The notes under the pieces were generated by a model. It had not been told where the DNA came from, ran no database searches, and was given only the letters and a program-made list of their open reading frames with translations. Below, one piece after another: positions 8,556 to 16,940 of a stretch of DNA of 64,000 bases. Position numbers and translations under genes: made by a program. Each line of letters opens with the position of its first letter. The first letter of the stretch is position 1. The DNA is from Mariniblastus sp. (GTDB lineage: Bacteria; Planctomycetota; Planctomycetia; Pirellulales; Pirellulaceae), in contig JAQXDZ010000081.1 in assembly GCA_029251085.1 (NCBI GenBank), positions 219,417 to 283,416 of the forward strand, written 5' to 3'.

Positions 8556-10100
8556 ATGAAACTCAGCCAGTCCATTTCAGGAGCCCTGCTCATCGTCGTC
8601 GCGGCGTTCCTCGGACTGGCGCTTGTCTATCTCCCGGGCTGGGTTCTGCTCAATTACGAAAGAGCCGCCCAGCTTGGGCTCGGGTGGCTATATCTCACCG
8701 TTGTCCTGCTCGGAACATGCCTCCTCATCGGCAGTGCAGGGTGGACATTCTGGAAGCTCTGGGGGGCATCGGCCGCAAAAAAGAAACGGAAACTGCGAAG
8801 AAATAAAAACCCAAGTCAACTTACAAAAGGACAGCAAGAGTCAGAGATCGATGAAAATCTTGAGCAAGTCGAGCGACTTTCTCAGGAGGCTGATACGGAG
8901 GCTCAACTGAAAACTCAGCTCGCACCACTCGTCAAAGAAATTGAACAAAAGCGGGAGGCACAGACCTTGGAGATCGTGTCGTTCGGCACCATCTCGAGTG
9001 GAAAATCATCCGTCATGAACCTCCTTGCCGGGCGTGACGTTTTTGCCACCGATGCACGCGGGGGAACGACCGTTACCCGCAATGAGATTCCCTGGCCAGG
9101 CATTGACGAGGTTACGTTAGTGGATACCCCTGGGCTTGGCGAAGTTGATGGAGCTGAGCACGTCAATATTGCTGCGGAATCAGCCAAGGATGCAGACCTT
9201 GTAATCGTGGTGGTGGATGGCCCCGTCAGACAAAGCGAACACGAACTTCTCACCAAATTGGGGCAAATGGAAAAACGGGTGATTATCTGCCTCAACAAGT
9301 CAGATTGGTATTCCCCGGCTGATCAAGAAAAACTCGTGAATCAGATCTCTCAACAAACAGGAGATTTCGTAAATCAAAAAGACATTGTCTGTATCCAAGC
9401 TCAAATGGGACATCGCACGCGTCGAAAAATTCTCGCCAACGGCACTGAGATAGACGAAACGATCGAGGTCGAACCAAATATTGAACCGCTTGCATCTCGC
9501 ATGCTTCAAATCGTCAAAGAAGATGGTAAAGACCTGTTGGTTGCTAATCTGCTCCTCAGATCCCGCGGACTCGTCGAGAAGGCACGAAACAGCGTACAGG
9601 AAGCAATTGACCAAAAAGCTTGGAAGGTTGTTGATAAATACATGTGGGGCGCCGGAGGCGTCGCGGCCCTTAGCCCATTCCCAGTAATTGATCTAATTGC
9701 CGGCTCTGCGATTTCTACCAAGATGATCATTGATCTCGCCGAGGTTTACCAGCAAAAAGTCGATCTCGAAACAGCTTCCAAATGGCTTGGGGAAATGGGC
9801 AAAAATCTGATCGGCGTTCTTGGAGCTCAGGGAGCGACCGTTGCGATCAGTGCCGTCGTTGCCTCGCTCATCAAGACCGTTCCATTCGCGGGAACCATTG
9901 CCGGAGGAGCTCTTCAGGGAGCCACCCAGGCTTTGATAACGAAGTGGATTGGTGCGGTGTTTATCGAATATTTCAGTAATGAAATGAAGGCACCGGAGGG
10001 TGGCCTTGCCGGCCTCGCTCGACGAAAATGGGAGCACGTGACCACCGTCGATGAGTTGCGAAAACTCGTTCAAACTGCAAGAGAAAAACTCAGTGATTGA
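8556..10100 (+). CDS. Membrane-associated GTPase with DUF697-like C-terminus (first of a tandem pair)
   Basis: A 514-residue protein. Two membrane helices lie at about residues 8-33 and 43-66, followed by a basic, charged linker. The G domain has the P-loop GTISSGKSS at 144-152, DTPGLG at 190-195 and NKSD at 247-250, which are the signatures of Era/dynamin-like GTPases. The C-terminal 150 residues (from about WGAGGVAALSPFPVIDLIAG) are hydrophobic and match the DUF697/YcjF type of membrane-associated tail. I infer a GTP-driven role at the membrane, with no known partner. A paralogue with the same G domain and tail follows 37 bases downstream, so the two are probably co-expressed. Confidence 0.85.
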   Translation: MKLSQSISGALLIVVAAFLGLALVYLPGWVLLNYERAAQLGLGWLYLTVVLLGTCLLIGSAGWTFWKLWGASAAKKKRKLRRNKNPSQLTKGQQESEIDENLEQVERLSQEADTEAQLKTQLAPLVKEIEQKREAQTLEIVSFGTISSGKSSVMNLLAGRDVFATDARGGTTVTRNEIPWPGIDEVTLVDTPGLGEVDGAEHVNIAAESAKDADLVIVVVDGPVRQSEHELLTKLGQMEKRVIICLNKSDWYSPADQEKLVNQISQQTGDFVNQKDIVCIQAQMGHRTRRKILANGTEIDETIEVEPNIEPLASRMLQIVKEDGKDLLVANLLLRSRGLVEKARNSVQEAIDQKAWKVVDKYMWGAGGVAALSPFPVIDLIAGSAISTKMIIDLAEVYQQKVDLETASKWLGEMGKNLIGVLGAQGATVAISAVVASLIKTVPFAGTIAGGALQGATQALITKWIGAVFIEYFSNEMKAPEGGLAGLARRKWEHVTTVDELRKLVQTAREKLSD

Positions 10101-10137
10101 TCGCTTCGGCTCAACAACGTACAGGATCTAAGTAACC

Positions 10138-11484
10138 TTGAACGACACTCCCTCCACCCAGGACCTGAACTATCAGGACGCAGTCACAGCCGTTGAAAAA
10201 ACGCTCGCGGACCTTCGAGGTTGTCCGCCCAAAGAACGTGAACAACTGCAAGCCGACATCGCTCAACTAAATGAGATGCATGACAAGTTAACCTCGGGCC
10301 GTATCGAAATTGTAATTTTCGGTGAAATCAGCACAGGCAAGTCCGCGTTAGTCAATGCGCTTATCGGACGCCAAGTTGCCGAGGTCGATGTACAAGGTGG
10401 ATGGACGCAGCAAGTCTGGGGAACAGTCTGGAACGGCGCGGGTTACCGATTACCCAGCCTTGAAAAATCTGAAATCGTAATCATTGATACGCCTGGAATT
10501 AACGAAGTTGGCGGTGCAGACCGAGCCCAATTGGCCGAAGTAACAGCAAGACAAGCCGATCTTATCTTGTTCGTTACCGATTCCGACCTGAACGATACTG
10601 AATACGCAGCATTGGTCGAACTCGCTGCTATTCAAAAACCGATCCTCTTCGTGTTCAACAAAACGGATCTTTACACACCAGAAGTCAAAGCCACGCTAAT
10701 TGAAACGCTAAAAGGCCGAATTGACGGCCTGATCCCACCCGATCACCTCGTTCTAACGGCGGCTGATCCGCGTGAAATAGAGTATGCAACCGAGCAACCC
10801 GATGGCAGCACGCAATCCGTTTGGAAAAAACCAGAATCCGAGATAAGCGAACTGAAGCTGTTAATCCTCCAGACACTTGAAAACGAAGGACTTGGGCTAA
10901 TCGCATTAAATGCCGCAATGTACGCGGCGGATAAAAGCGATCGAATTTCCAGTCTCCGAGTTGAATTGCGTAATCGACAAGCCGATCAAGTCATTTGGAC
11001 AATGGCTGCCACCAAAGCAGTCGTCGTGGCGGCCAACCCCATCCCCGTGGTCGATCTCCTGGGCGGCCTTGCTGTCGATGCCGTCATGATTGCCACTCTC
11101 TCTAAGGTCTACGGACTGACGTTTACCATGAGCCAAGCCCGTGGCCTAGCAAAGACCATCAGCGCTGCAGGAGGAATCTACGCGCTCGGAGAACTCGCTA
11201 ATTACGGAGCAAGTTTTTTCAAGCTGGTGACCGGCACACTCGGTACCGCTTTGACCTTGATCCCTCAAGGAGCAGCTGTCGGATTTGGCTCCTACATAAT
11301 TGGTAAATCAGCAAAACACTATTTTGAACACGGAGGGAGCTGGGGAGCGGGGTCCGCCAAAAGTGTGGTCAAAGAAATCTTGGCAACGACCGACAAAAGT
11401 TCGGTCATGAACCATTTGAAAGACGAGATAAGGCAAAAACTCAAATCGAATCGACATTCAAAACTCGGTCGCTCCGATCGATAA
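10138..11484 (+). CDS. GTPase with DUF697-like C-terminus (second of the tandem pair)
   Basis: A 448-residue paralogue of the preceding protein without its two N-terminal membrane helices. G-domain motifs are GEISTGKSA from residue 62, DTPG at 117-120 and NKTD at 174-177. The P-loop ExSxGKS and the region behind it (VNALIGRQVAEVDVQGG) are close to the first copy. The C-terminal 160 residues are again rich in hydrophobic Ala/Gly/Val segments (NPIPVVDLLGGLAVDAVMI), as in DUF697 proteins. The start codon is a TTG, which puts an Asn-Asp-Thr-Pro start after it. One soluble and one membrane-anchored copy suggest a heteromeric pair, which is inference. Confidence 0.85.
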   Translation: MNDTPSTQDLNYQDAVTAVEKTLADLRGCPPKEREQLQADIAQLNEMHDKLTSGRIEIVIFGEISTGKSALVNALIGRQVAEVDVQGGWTQQVWGTVWNGAGYRLPSLEKSEIVIIDTPGINEVGGADRAQLAEVTARQADLILFVTDSDLNDTEYAALVELAAIQKPILFVFNKTDLYTPEVKATLIETLKGRIDGLIPPDHLVLTAADPREIEYATEQPDGSTQSVWKKPESEISELKLLILQTLENEGLGLIALNAAMYAADKSDRISSLRVELRNRQADQVIWTMAATKAVVVAANPIPVVDLLGGLAVDAVMIATLSKVYGLTFTMSQARGLAKTISAAGGIYALGELANYGASFFKLVTGTLGTALTLIPQGAAVGFGSYIIGKSAKHYFEHGGSWGAGSAKSVVKEILATTDKSSVMNHLKDEIRQKLKSNRHSKLGRSDR

Positions 11485-11653
11485 AATTTGATATCCAGCC
11501 AAAACATTACGATCCGAACAATCGTTAAATTTCGTTTTTTTAAAATTCCCACAAATCGAATTTTGGGTCGCTTCCTATTTTTTTCCGTGCCCATAGTGCC
11601 GCTGGACGTACCCTTGGGGAAGCAAGGAAAGAACCCTAATCCCCAATCGAAAT

Positions 11654-11839
11654 ATGTTAAAAAAAATCAAGCGTTTGTTTTACCGCCCCTTCAGAGAGGA
11701 GGAAGGTGCAGCTACTACCGAGTATGCCGTGCTTCTTGCCTTAATTATTTTATTTGGTATCGGGGCAATCCTCGGAACTGGCCAAATACAAAAAATCCTA
11801 TGGGAAGACGCTGCGGTTGAGATGCAAGTGCTGGAGTAG
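11654..11839 (+). CDS. Flp/Fap-type IVb pilin
   Basis: A 61-residue protein with a short basic leader, a Gly at the cleavage point (EEEGAATTEYAVLLALIILF) and a hydrophobic helix. The Glu and Tyr right after the cleavage site are the hallmark of Flp pilins of tight-adherence (Tad) systems. After cleavage by a prepilin peptidase it would be about 43 residues long. No tad, cpa or peptidase gene is nearby, so this is a stand-alone pilin gene that must use machinery encoded elsewhere. No clear ribosome site precedes the ATG. Confidence 0.85.
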   Translation: MLKKIKRLFYRPFREEEGAATTEYAVLLALIILFGIGAILGTGQIQKILWEDAAVEMQVLE

Positions 11840-12045
11840 AGGTCATTTGCAGGCTCTACGCTCCCCGCAAAATCACCTGCAAGCCCTCCGACCGACTACA
11901 CCTTTGAAATTCCAGTTTGTTCTGAGGCCCAGGCTCCGTTGAAAACAACGAAGTCTTCCCGATGGACGACTTGCTCTGTTTGAGATTATCATTAATCACC
12001 GGGAAACTGGCAGATGATCAGATGATTGAACGGAGGATGAATTCG

Positions 12046-12519
12046 GTGCCCAACGCTAACTCTTTTTCGATATTGTTCGTGTGCCTTGGCAATATCTGCC
12101 GCTCCCCGGCTGGCGAAGGCCTGCTACAGCACTCAATCGACGCCCTCGAACCGCAAAACAGTATAGAAATCGACTCTGCCGGTACAATTGGTTTTCACAC
12201 CGGTAAACCTGCTGATCATCGCATGCGCAGTGCGGCACTTAATCGCGGGGTTCAACTGCTGAGTCAATCAAGGAAAATCACGATCAAAGACCTTCACTCA
12301 TTCGACCTGGTGATTGCGATGGATCGGGAAAACCTCGCGGACATTCAAAGAATGACCCCCGAGCCAACTGCAGAATTAAAACTGTTAAGCGATTTTCTGG
12401 GAGACGATTGGCCATCTGATGTCCCGGACCCCTACTACGGAGGGGACGAAGGATTCGAGTATGTTCTGGACATGATCGAAGCAGCGTGCCCCTCAATCAT
12501 CAATTCCATCTCTGTATGA
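12046..12519 (+). CDS. Low-molecular-weight protein-tyrosine phosphatase family protein
   Basis: The P-loop CLGNICRS (CX5R) lies close to the N-terminus and the general-acid segment DPYYGG near the C-terminus, both as in LMW phosphatases and arsenate-reductase-like relatives. The DRENL and SDFLG segments between them also fit. I start at the GTG at 12046 because GGAGGA sits eight bases upstream and the protein then begins 11 residues before the CLGN motif, the usual distance. ATGs at 12022 and 12037 and an upstream frame to 11962 are alternatives. It could remove phosphate from tyrosine or arginine. The next gene is a fructosamine-kinase-like protein, a pairing seen in several bacteria. Confidence 0.88.
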   Translation: MPNANSFSILFVCLGNICRSPAGEGLLQHSIDALEPQNSIEIDSAGTIGFHTGKPADHRMRSAALNRGVQLLSQSRKITIKDLHSFDLVIAMDRENLADIQRMTPEPTAELKLLSDFLGDDWPSDVPDPYYGGDEGFEYVLDMIEAACPSIINSISV

Positions 12520-12552
12520 GAAGATTCCGGAGAATTGGCACGTCAGGTTCTC

Positions 12553-13476
12553 ATGACCAATCTTGAATCACAGCCCACTTTGCGCAAGGCCGTTGAAAAT
12601 GCCCTCACTGCCAGCGAGGGGGCTCACCTTGATCTGTCCCGCAACCATCCTTGCACCATTGCCTCATCGAAACAATTGACTGGCGGCTGTATCAGCGACG
12701 CCGCTCTTGTGACACTCGAAGATGGAAGGCAATATTTTGTAAAATCAAGCCTTCATGATTTAGCCGTCTACGAAGCCGAACAAAACGGCTTGGAGGCAAT
12801 TCGAGCCACGCAAACCCTGCGAGTGCCTGAATTCATTGGATTAGGAAAAACTGATTGCGGCATCTCATTTTTCATTCTTGAAGCGATTGAGTCAGGAAAT
12901 GCCACTGCGACCTCGGAAATTGAATTCGGTCGGCGACTCGCCCAAATGCATCGCAAAACGCGAGCCGCTCGTTTTGGCTACCCCCAATCCAACTTCATCG
13001 GCAGCACGACTCAATTGAATACCTGGGCTACCGATTGGCAGACGTTCTTTGTCGAAAGCCGATTACGCCCCCAAATAAGAATGGCTCAAAACCGAGAACT
13101 CACTACTCCACTATTCAACCGCCATGCGGATCAATTGCTTTCGAAAATGGGAAATCTCCTACCCAATTCGTCTTCGCCAGTACTCATTCATGGCGACCTC
13201 TGGGCAGGCAACATCATCATTGCAAAAGGGGGAGTGCCTGTACTGATTGACCCGGCGGTCTCCTATTCGGAACGGGAATTTGAATTTGGGATGACGACAT
13301 TGTTTGGGGGATTCGGGGCCGATTTTTACGAAGCCTATCACGAATGCTGGCCGCTTGGTGAGGGCTGGCAAGAGCGAGTGAAGATTTACCAGCTCTACCA
13401 CCTTTTAAACCACCTCAACCTCTTCGGCGATTCCTATTTCCAAGCCTGCATGAGTACGCTGAAGCAATTCTCCTAG
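12553..13476 (+). CDS. Fructosamine kinase family protein
   Basis: A protein of about 307 residues with the aminoglycoside-phosphotransferase fold of fructosamine kinases. The catalytic loop is HGDLWAGN at residues 213-220, followed by the metal-binding Asp of VLIDPAVSYSERE. It also has the N-terminal GGCISDA nucleotide loop and a YFVKSS lysine. Family members phosphorylate ketosamines on glycated proteins and so reverse glycation. An upstream TTG at 12535 would add six residues, but the possible ribosome site GGAGA is only one base from it, so I prefer the ATG. The LMW phosphatase ends 33 bases before this start, so the two are probably one operon. Confidence 0.88.
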   Translation: MTNLESQPTLRKAVENALTASEGAHLDLSRNHPCTIASSKQLTGGCISDAALVTLEDGRQYFVKSSLHDLAVYEAEQNGLEAIRATQTLRVPEFIGLGKTDCGISFFILEAIESGNATATSEIEFGRRLAQMHRKTRAARFGYPQSNFIGSTTQLNTWATDWQTFFVESRLRPQIRMAQNRELTTPLFNRHADQLLSKMGNLLPNSSSPVLIHGDLWAGNIIIAKGGVPVLIDPAVSYSEREFEFGMTTLFGGFGADFYEAYHECWPLGEGWQERVKIYQLYHLLNHLNLFGDSYFQACMSTLKQFS

Positions 13477-13654
13477 GTTTCGAAACTACGCCCCCAAGTG
13501 CCCGCAGGCCTTTTCTGTTCGTTTTCGTCTTGGAGCCACTGCGTCATTTTGCGTAAAATCTCGCAACGCCTCTTACTTGGCACGCCCTTGGGCTCCAAGG
13601 AGCCATCCGTCAAACCAATTTGCAACCTGCGCCCCTCTATATTGGTCACTAAAT

Positions 13655-14878
13655 ATGCAATTAATTCAACGACATTTATTACTCGCCTTCCTTGCATTTC
13701 TCTCGTTAACAACTCTCCAAGCTGAAATCAAACAAGGCGTTGCTCAGACCTCTGAGGGCGCTCAAAACTCAGATGGAGAAACAATTCGATTCGCCTCGTT
13801 CAATATCTCTTTCTATCGATCTGAGGCAGGGCAACTTGAGCAAGAGTTGTCAGATGGAAATTCGGAAAGACCAAAAAAGATCGCTGAAATAATTCAACGT
13901 GTTCGGCCTGATGTAATTCTTCTCAATGAGTTTGACTATGACTCAACTGGAAAGGGGATAGAGGGCTTTCAAAAAAACTATCTAGCGATCTCACAAAACG
14001 GAAACCTACCGATCCATTACCGTTTTTCATTTTCCGCTGCGGTCAACACTGGTGTTGATTCTAAACAAGACCTCAACGGTGATGGTGCCTTGGGAACTGC
14101 AAACGATGCATTCGGCTTCGGGAAATTCCCGGGACAGTACGGAATGGTTGTCTTGTCCAAATACAAAATAGCCGAACCTGAAGTCAGGACTTTTCAAAAT
14201 TTCCTTTGGAAGGACATGCCTGCACGGCTTGTCCCACGAAATAAGGATCAACAGCCTTTCTACACTCCTGAAATAATGGAGCAGTTCAGACTCTCGTCGA
14301 AAAGCCATTGGGACATCCCAATTCGAGCCAAAGGAAAAACGGTTCACTTCCTAGTCACCCATCCTACTCCGCCGGTATTCGACGGACCTGAAGACCGTAA
14401 CGGATGCCGCAACCACGACGAAATCAGATTTTTCTCTGACTATATTACTGAGGGTAAGTCTGACTATATCTATGACGACAACGGTCGTAATGGCGGCCTA
14501 TCTCAAACTGAGCTATTCGTTCTCGCCGGTGACATGAACGCGGACGCAAATGACGGGGACAGTACCGGTAACGCAGCAAGGCTGCTCACGGACAATCCTC
14601 GAATCAACGACACCGCTCCACCGATGAGCACCGGTGGAAAATACTATTCGCAGATCCAAGGAGGCGTTAACTTAAATCAAAAAGGAAACGCAGCGTGGGA
14701 CACAAGCGATTTTGGAGATAGCAAGGTTGGCAACTTACGCCTCGACTATTGTCTTCCCTCGGCAAACCTGAATCTGAAATCAAGCGGAATCTTCTGGCCT
14801 AAGCCGGATGAAAACGGGGCGAACCTAATTGATGCGACGGACCATCGCTTAGTCTGGATCGACCTCCAAGTCGAATAG
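13655..14878 (+). CDS. Secreted endonuclease/exonuclease/phosphatase family protein
   Basis: About 407 residues from the ATG at 13655, chosen because it begins with a signal peptide (MQLIQRHLLLAFLAFLSL, cleavage near LQAEIK). The longer frame from 13577 would bury it. The EEP-fold signatures are present: an early FASFNISF, VILLNEFDYD with the metal-binding Glu, a central THPTPP, AGDMNAD (Asp/Asn pair) and the late ATDHRLVWIDL with the catalytic His. The protein is extracellular or periplasmic, acting on nucleic acid or a phosphodiester that cannot be deduced. It is convergent with the lipoprotein/DUF1559 genes, with a shared terminator between them. Confidence 0.88.
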   Translation: MQLIQRHLLLAFLAFLSLTTLQAEIKQGVAQTSEGAQNSDGETIRFASFNISFYRSEAGQLEQELSDGNSERPKKIAEIIQRVRPDVILLNEFDYDSTGKGIEGFQKNYLAISQNGNLPIHYRFSFSAAVNTGVDSKQDLNGDGALGTANDAFGFGKFPGQYGMVVLSKYKIAEPEVRTFQNFLWKDMPARLVPRNKDQQPFYTPEIMEQFRLSSKSHWDIPIRAKGKTVHFLVTHPTPPVFDGPEDRNGCRNHDEIRFFSDYITEGKSDYIYDDNGRNGGLSQTELFVLAGDMNADANDGDSTGNAARLLTDNPRINDTAPPMSTGGKYYSQIQGGVNLNQKGNAAWDTSDFGDSKVGNLRLDYCLPSANLNLKSSGIFWPKPDENGANLIDATDHRLVWIDLQVE

Positions 14879-14947
14879 TTCCACTTAACATTCGCGCACT
14901 TTTGAGACAACGGAACCGCACGAATTCCACACCGCCGTCGGTTTCCC

Positions 14948-15027
14948 CGTTTAATAACACTCGTTTAATAACAGTCGGTTAATAACACTCGGTTAAATAC
15001 ACTCGGTTAAATACACTCGGTTTAATC
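14948..15027. repeat. Tandem array of a 14-bp unit, five full copies and a partial one
   Basis: Units begin at 14948, 14962, 14976, 14990 and 15004 and follow the consensus CGKTTAAWAACACT with one or two changes each. A partial sixth copy begins at 15018. The copies change gradually from left to right (CGTTTAATAACACT to CGGTTAAATACACT), as expected for replication slippage with drift. The array lies between two convergent genes just upstream of a bidirectional terminator and is not part of any reading frame I would call. No spacers are present, so this is not a CRISPR. Confidence 0.95.
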
Positions 15028-15087
15028 GCAACCGATAAATCATTTTACGGGGGACCAGCACTCGCCCCCGATTAATTAGGCCGACAA

Positions 15088-15118
15088 AAAAAGCCTCGCG
15101 GTAAACCGCGAGGCTTTT
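15088..15118. terminator. Bidirectional rho-independent terminator
   Basis: A perfect 11-bp stem (AAGCCTCGCGG at 15091-15101 and CCGCGAGGCTT at 15106-15116) with a four-base loop. A run of A stands on the left and a run of T on the right, so it works for both strands. It separates the convergent endonuclease-family and lipoprotein genes. Confidence 0.93.
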
Positions 15119-15167
15119 GTTTATCATCAATTAGTTTTTACTAATTAAAACTCTCTACACTCCAGTT

Positions 15168-15347
15168 TTACATTGCCGGAGCTTCCATAGCCTGTCCCTT
15201 GTCACCAGCTTTTTTACCGACTTTACTTTCGGCTTCAACTTCGCTGGCTTTCGTCTTCTTGAATTCTGGGTCCTCTTTTGGGCCATTTTCACAGCCACAA
15301 GCGATTGCCAGGAGGAAACAAGTCATTAATAAAAAACACTTCTGCAT
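15168..15347 (-). CDS. Small putative lipoprotein downstream of the DUF1559 gene
   Basis: 59 residues from the ATG at 15347, supported by AAAGG seven bases upstream. A start at 15371 would add eight residues. The N-terminus is a lipoprotein-type signal (MQKCFLLMTCFLLAIACGC), with Cys 17 or Cys 19 as the lipidation site. The rest is a charged, Lys/Glu-rich tail with no fold that I recognise. It follows the DUF1559 gene by 28 bases on the same strand and ends at the strong terminator, so the two form a transcription unit. Such short lipoproteins often sit behind DUF1559 genes in planctomycetes. Confidence 0.75.
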   Translation of the reverse strand: MQKCFLLMTCFLLAIACGCENGPKEDPEFKKTKASEVEAESKVGKKAGDKGQAMEAPAM

Positions 15348-15375
15348 CGTAAAACCTTTCGTGGTTTTCAAGTTT

Positions 15376-16359
15376 TTAGAAATCAGTGCTGATCAGAACT
15401 TCACCGTCTGCTTTACCAGATAACTGAATCAAGAGATCAGGGTTGATCGACTCAGAGATTGAGTGTGACGAACCGTCGCCGAACGCCCAGTTGATAAAGT
15501 TACCAGCGTGACGTGAACCGAATACGTACCACCGACCATCGTAGTCAGGGTAAGGTGTTCCGCCCAAGTTCTTAGTGTTCCAGTGAGTACACTGAGGAGT
15601 GGTTGTCCATGCGAAGCATGCATTAGTACCGAATCCAGTGACTTCACCGTAAGAGATTGTGTTAGAAGTACCATCGGTGATTGAACCGATCTTACATCCA
15701 CGGTTCCACGTGCCGAAGATACCGTAGTAAGGTGACCAACGAGCGTCAGTTCCGCCAACTGGATCGTAATCCAATCGACCTGAGCAACCTGTGTAGTTAG
15801 TGATCTGGTGATGGCTAGCGATTGGATCGCCACCAGCATCATTCATCCACCAACCGTTTCCACGACCACTTAGCAAGAAGAAGGTCGAGAAGTCACCGCT
15901 GCCACCGACTTTACGTCGTGTTTCAGCTTGGTCAGAAGGACACTCAAATGTCGGGATCTTCTGTGAAGCAGCAAACTCGTTGATGTTAGCTGAAGTCCAG
16001 TAAACATCCGCAACTTTGTACTCTTCAAAGTAACGAGAAACGTTGTTCTGCTCCATGAAAGCAAGAACAGGAACCAACATTCCACCCCACTGGTGACCAG
16101 TAGTAGATGACTGAAGACCTTGAACGTTCGCATCGTAATCGTCGCCACCGTTCCAAGCTTTAGGGAACCGCTGGAAGGCCGACTCGTAGTTGAGCGTTGC
16201 CAAAGCAATTTGTCGCAAGTTGTTCATACAAGTTGTACGACGAGCTGCTTCACGAACCTGCTGGACAGCAGGAAGCAGCATCCCGATGAGAATACCAATG
16301 ATGGCAATCACAACGAGAAGTTCCACCAAGGTGAAACCAGAGTTTCTTCGATTTTTCAT
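15376..16359 (-). CDS. DUF1559 domain protein with type II pseudopilin leader
   Basis: A 327-residue protein opening with a prepilin-type leader (basic MKNRRNS, then [19 protein letters not shown], with cleavage between Gly and Phe and the conserved Glu five residues later). The conserved DUF1559 start [20 protein letters not shown] follows. The remainder is the usual DUF1559 body, with late segments [18 protein letters not shown] (here [15 protein letters not shown]) that are diagnostic of the family. Planctomycetes carry many of these presumed surface or secretion-related pseudopilins. The ribosome site GGAGTG lies six bases before the ATG. Confidence 0.95.
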   Translation of the reverse strand: MKNRRNSGFTLVELLVVIAIIGILIGMLLPAVQQVREAARRTTCMNNLRQIALATLNYESAFQRFPKAWNGGDDYDANVQGLQSSTTGHQWGGMLVPVLAFMEQNNVSRYFEEYKVADVYWTSANINEFAASQKIPTFECPSDQAETRRKVGGSGDFSTFFLLSGRGNGWWMNDAGGDPIASHHQITNYTGCSGRLDYDPVGGTDARWSPYYGIFGTWNRGCKIGSITDGTSNTISYGEVTGFGTNACFAWTTTPQCTHWNTKNLGGTPYPDYDGRWYVFGSRHAGNFINWAFGDGSSHSISESINPDLLIQLSGKADGEVLISTDF

Positions 16360-16881
16360 AAATCACTCCAAAAACATAAAAAAGAAAAATTACCAAATTT
16401 TAGAACGATGCCGTCGTAAAATATGACCTTATTAAACGGCGTCGATTGTTCATCTTAATAAGAAAACTTAATTTCTAAGTCGTCATGATAGTGTGCGAGG
16501 CCTCCGATTGTCAAGCATCGAACAGTTTAAATCAGTGCTCAAACCAGTTTTTTTGAAACTCAACAACCGACGGGAACAGCACTAATGCACTCGTTTCATA
16601 GCGAGAATAACCGGCATGAACGGTCTCTAACGAAGCGATACCGGCCATTAAACGACTCAAAACAGTAGTCTTTTTTCTGAGAAGCGGCGTCCGGATAACC
16701 GCAAAGCGACTGCAAAACCCCTAAAGTAACAAATACGAGGTGGTTTCATGACAAATAAAACGACATTAATTGCCCCATTTGTCAGCCGATGTGCGTCAAA
16801 GCCAGAATTGCCCCCGGATAAAATTTATCGGCAGCACCGTTTGGCCGCTCCAACCGTTTTCTAGATAAGAAATGCCCAACC
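16360..16881. other. Intergenic region upstream of the DUF1559 gene
   Basis: About 520 bases without a gene. It should contain the promoter of the DUF1559/lipoprotein unit, but I could not pick a reliable -35/-10 pair. The short plus-strand frames that enter it from 16120-16190 lie opposite the DUF1559 gene and are not supported. Confidence 0.5.
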
Positions 16882-16906
16882 AAAAAAGGTGACGGTCCAA
16901 CGTCAC
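16882..16906 (-). terminator. Rho-independent terminator of the flavoprotein gene
   Basis: Read on the minus strand, the stem GTGACG/CGTCAC with a six-base loop is followed by C and a run of six T. It lies about 35 bases after the stop of the flavoprotein gene. An outer pair CCAACCA/TGGTTGG could extend the stem. Confidence 0.75.
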
Positions 16907-16940
16907 TGGTTGGACTCTCTGGCGGCAACGGCAGTAGACA

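Noticed and set aside
13473..13725. Overlapping frames on both strands between the kinase-like and the endonuclease-family genes
   Set aside because: Neither has a ribosome site or similarity; the signal peptide at 13655 marks the real start in this region.
14948..15027. Possible CRISPR array
   Set aside because: Units are 14 bp, directly adjacent, with no spacers and no cas genes.
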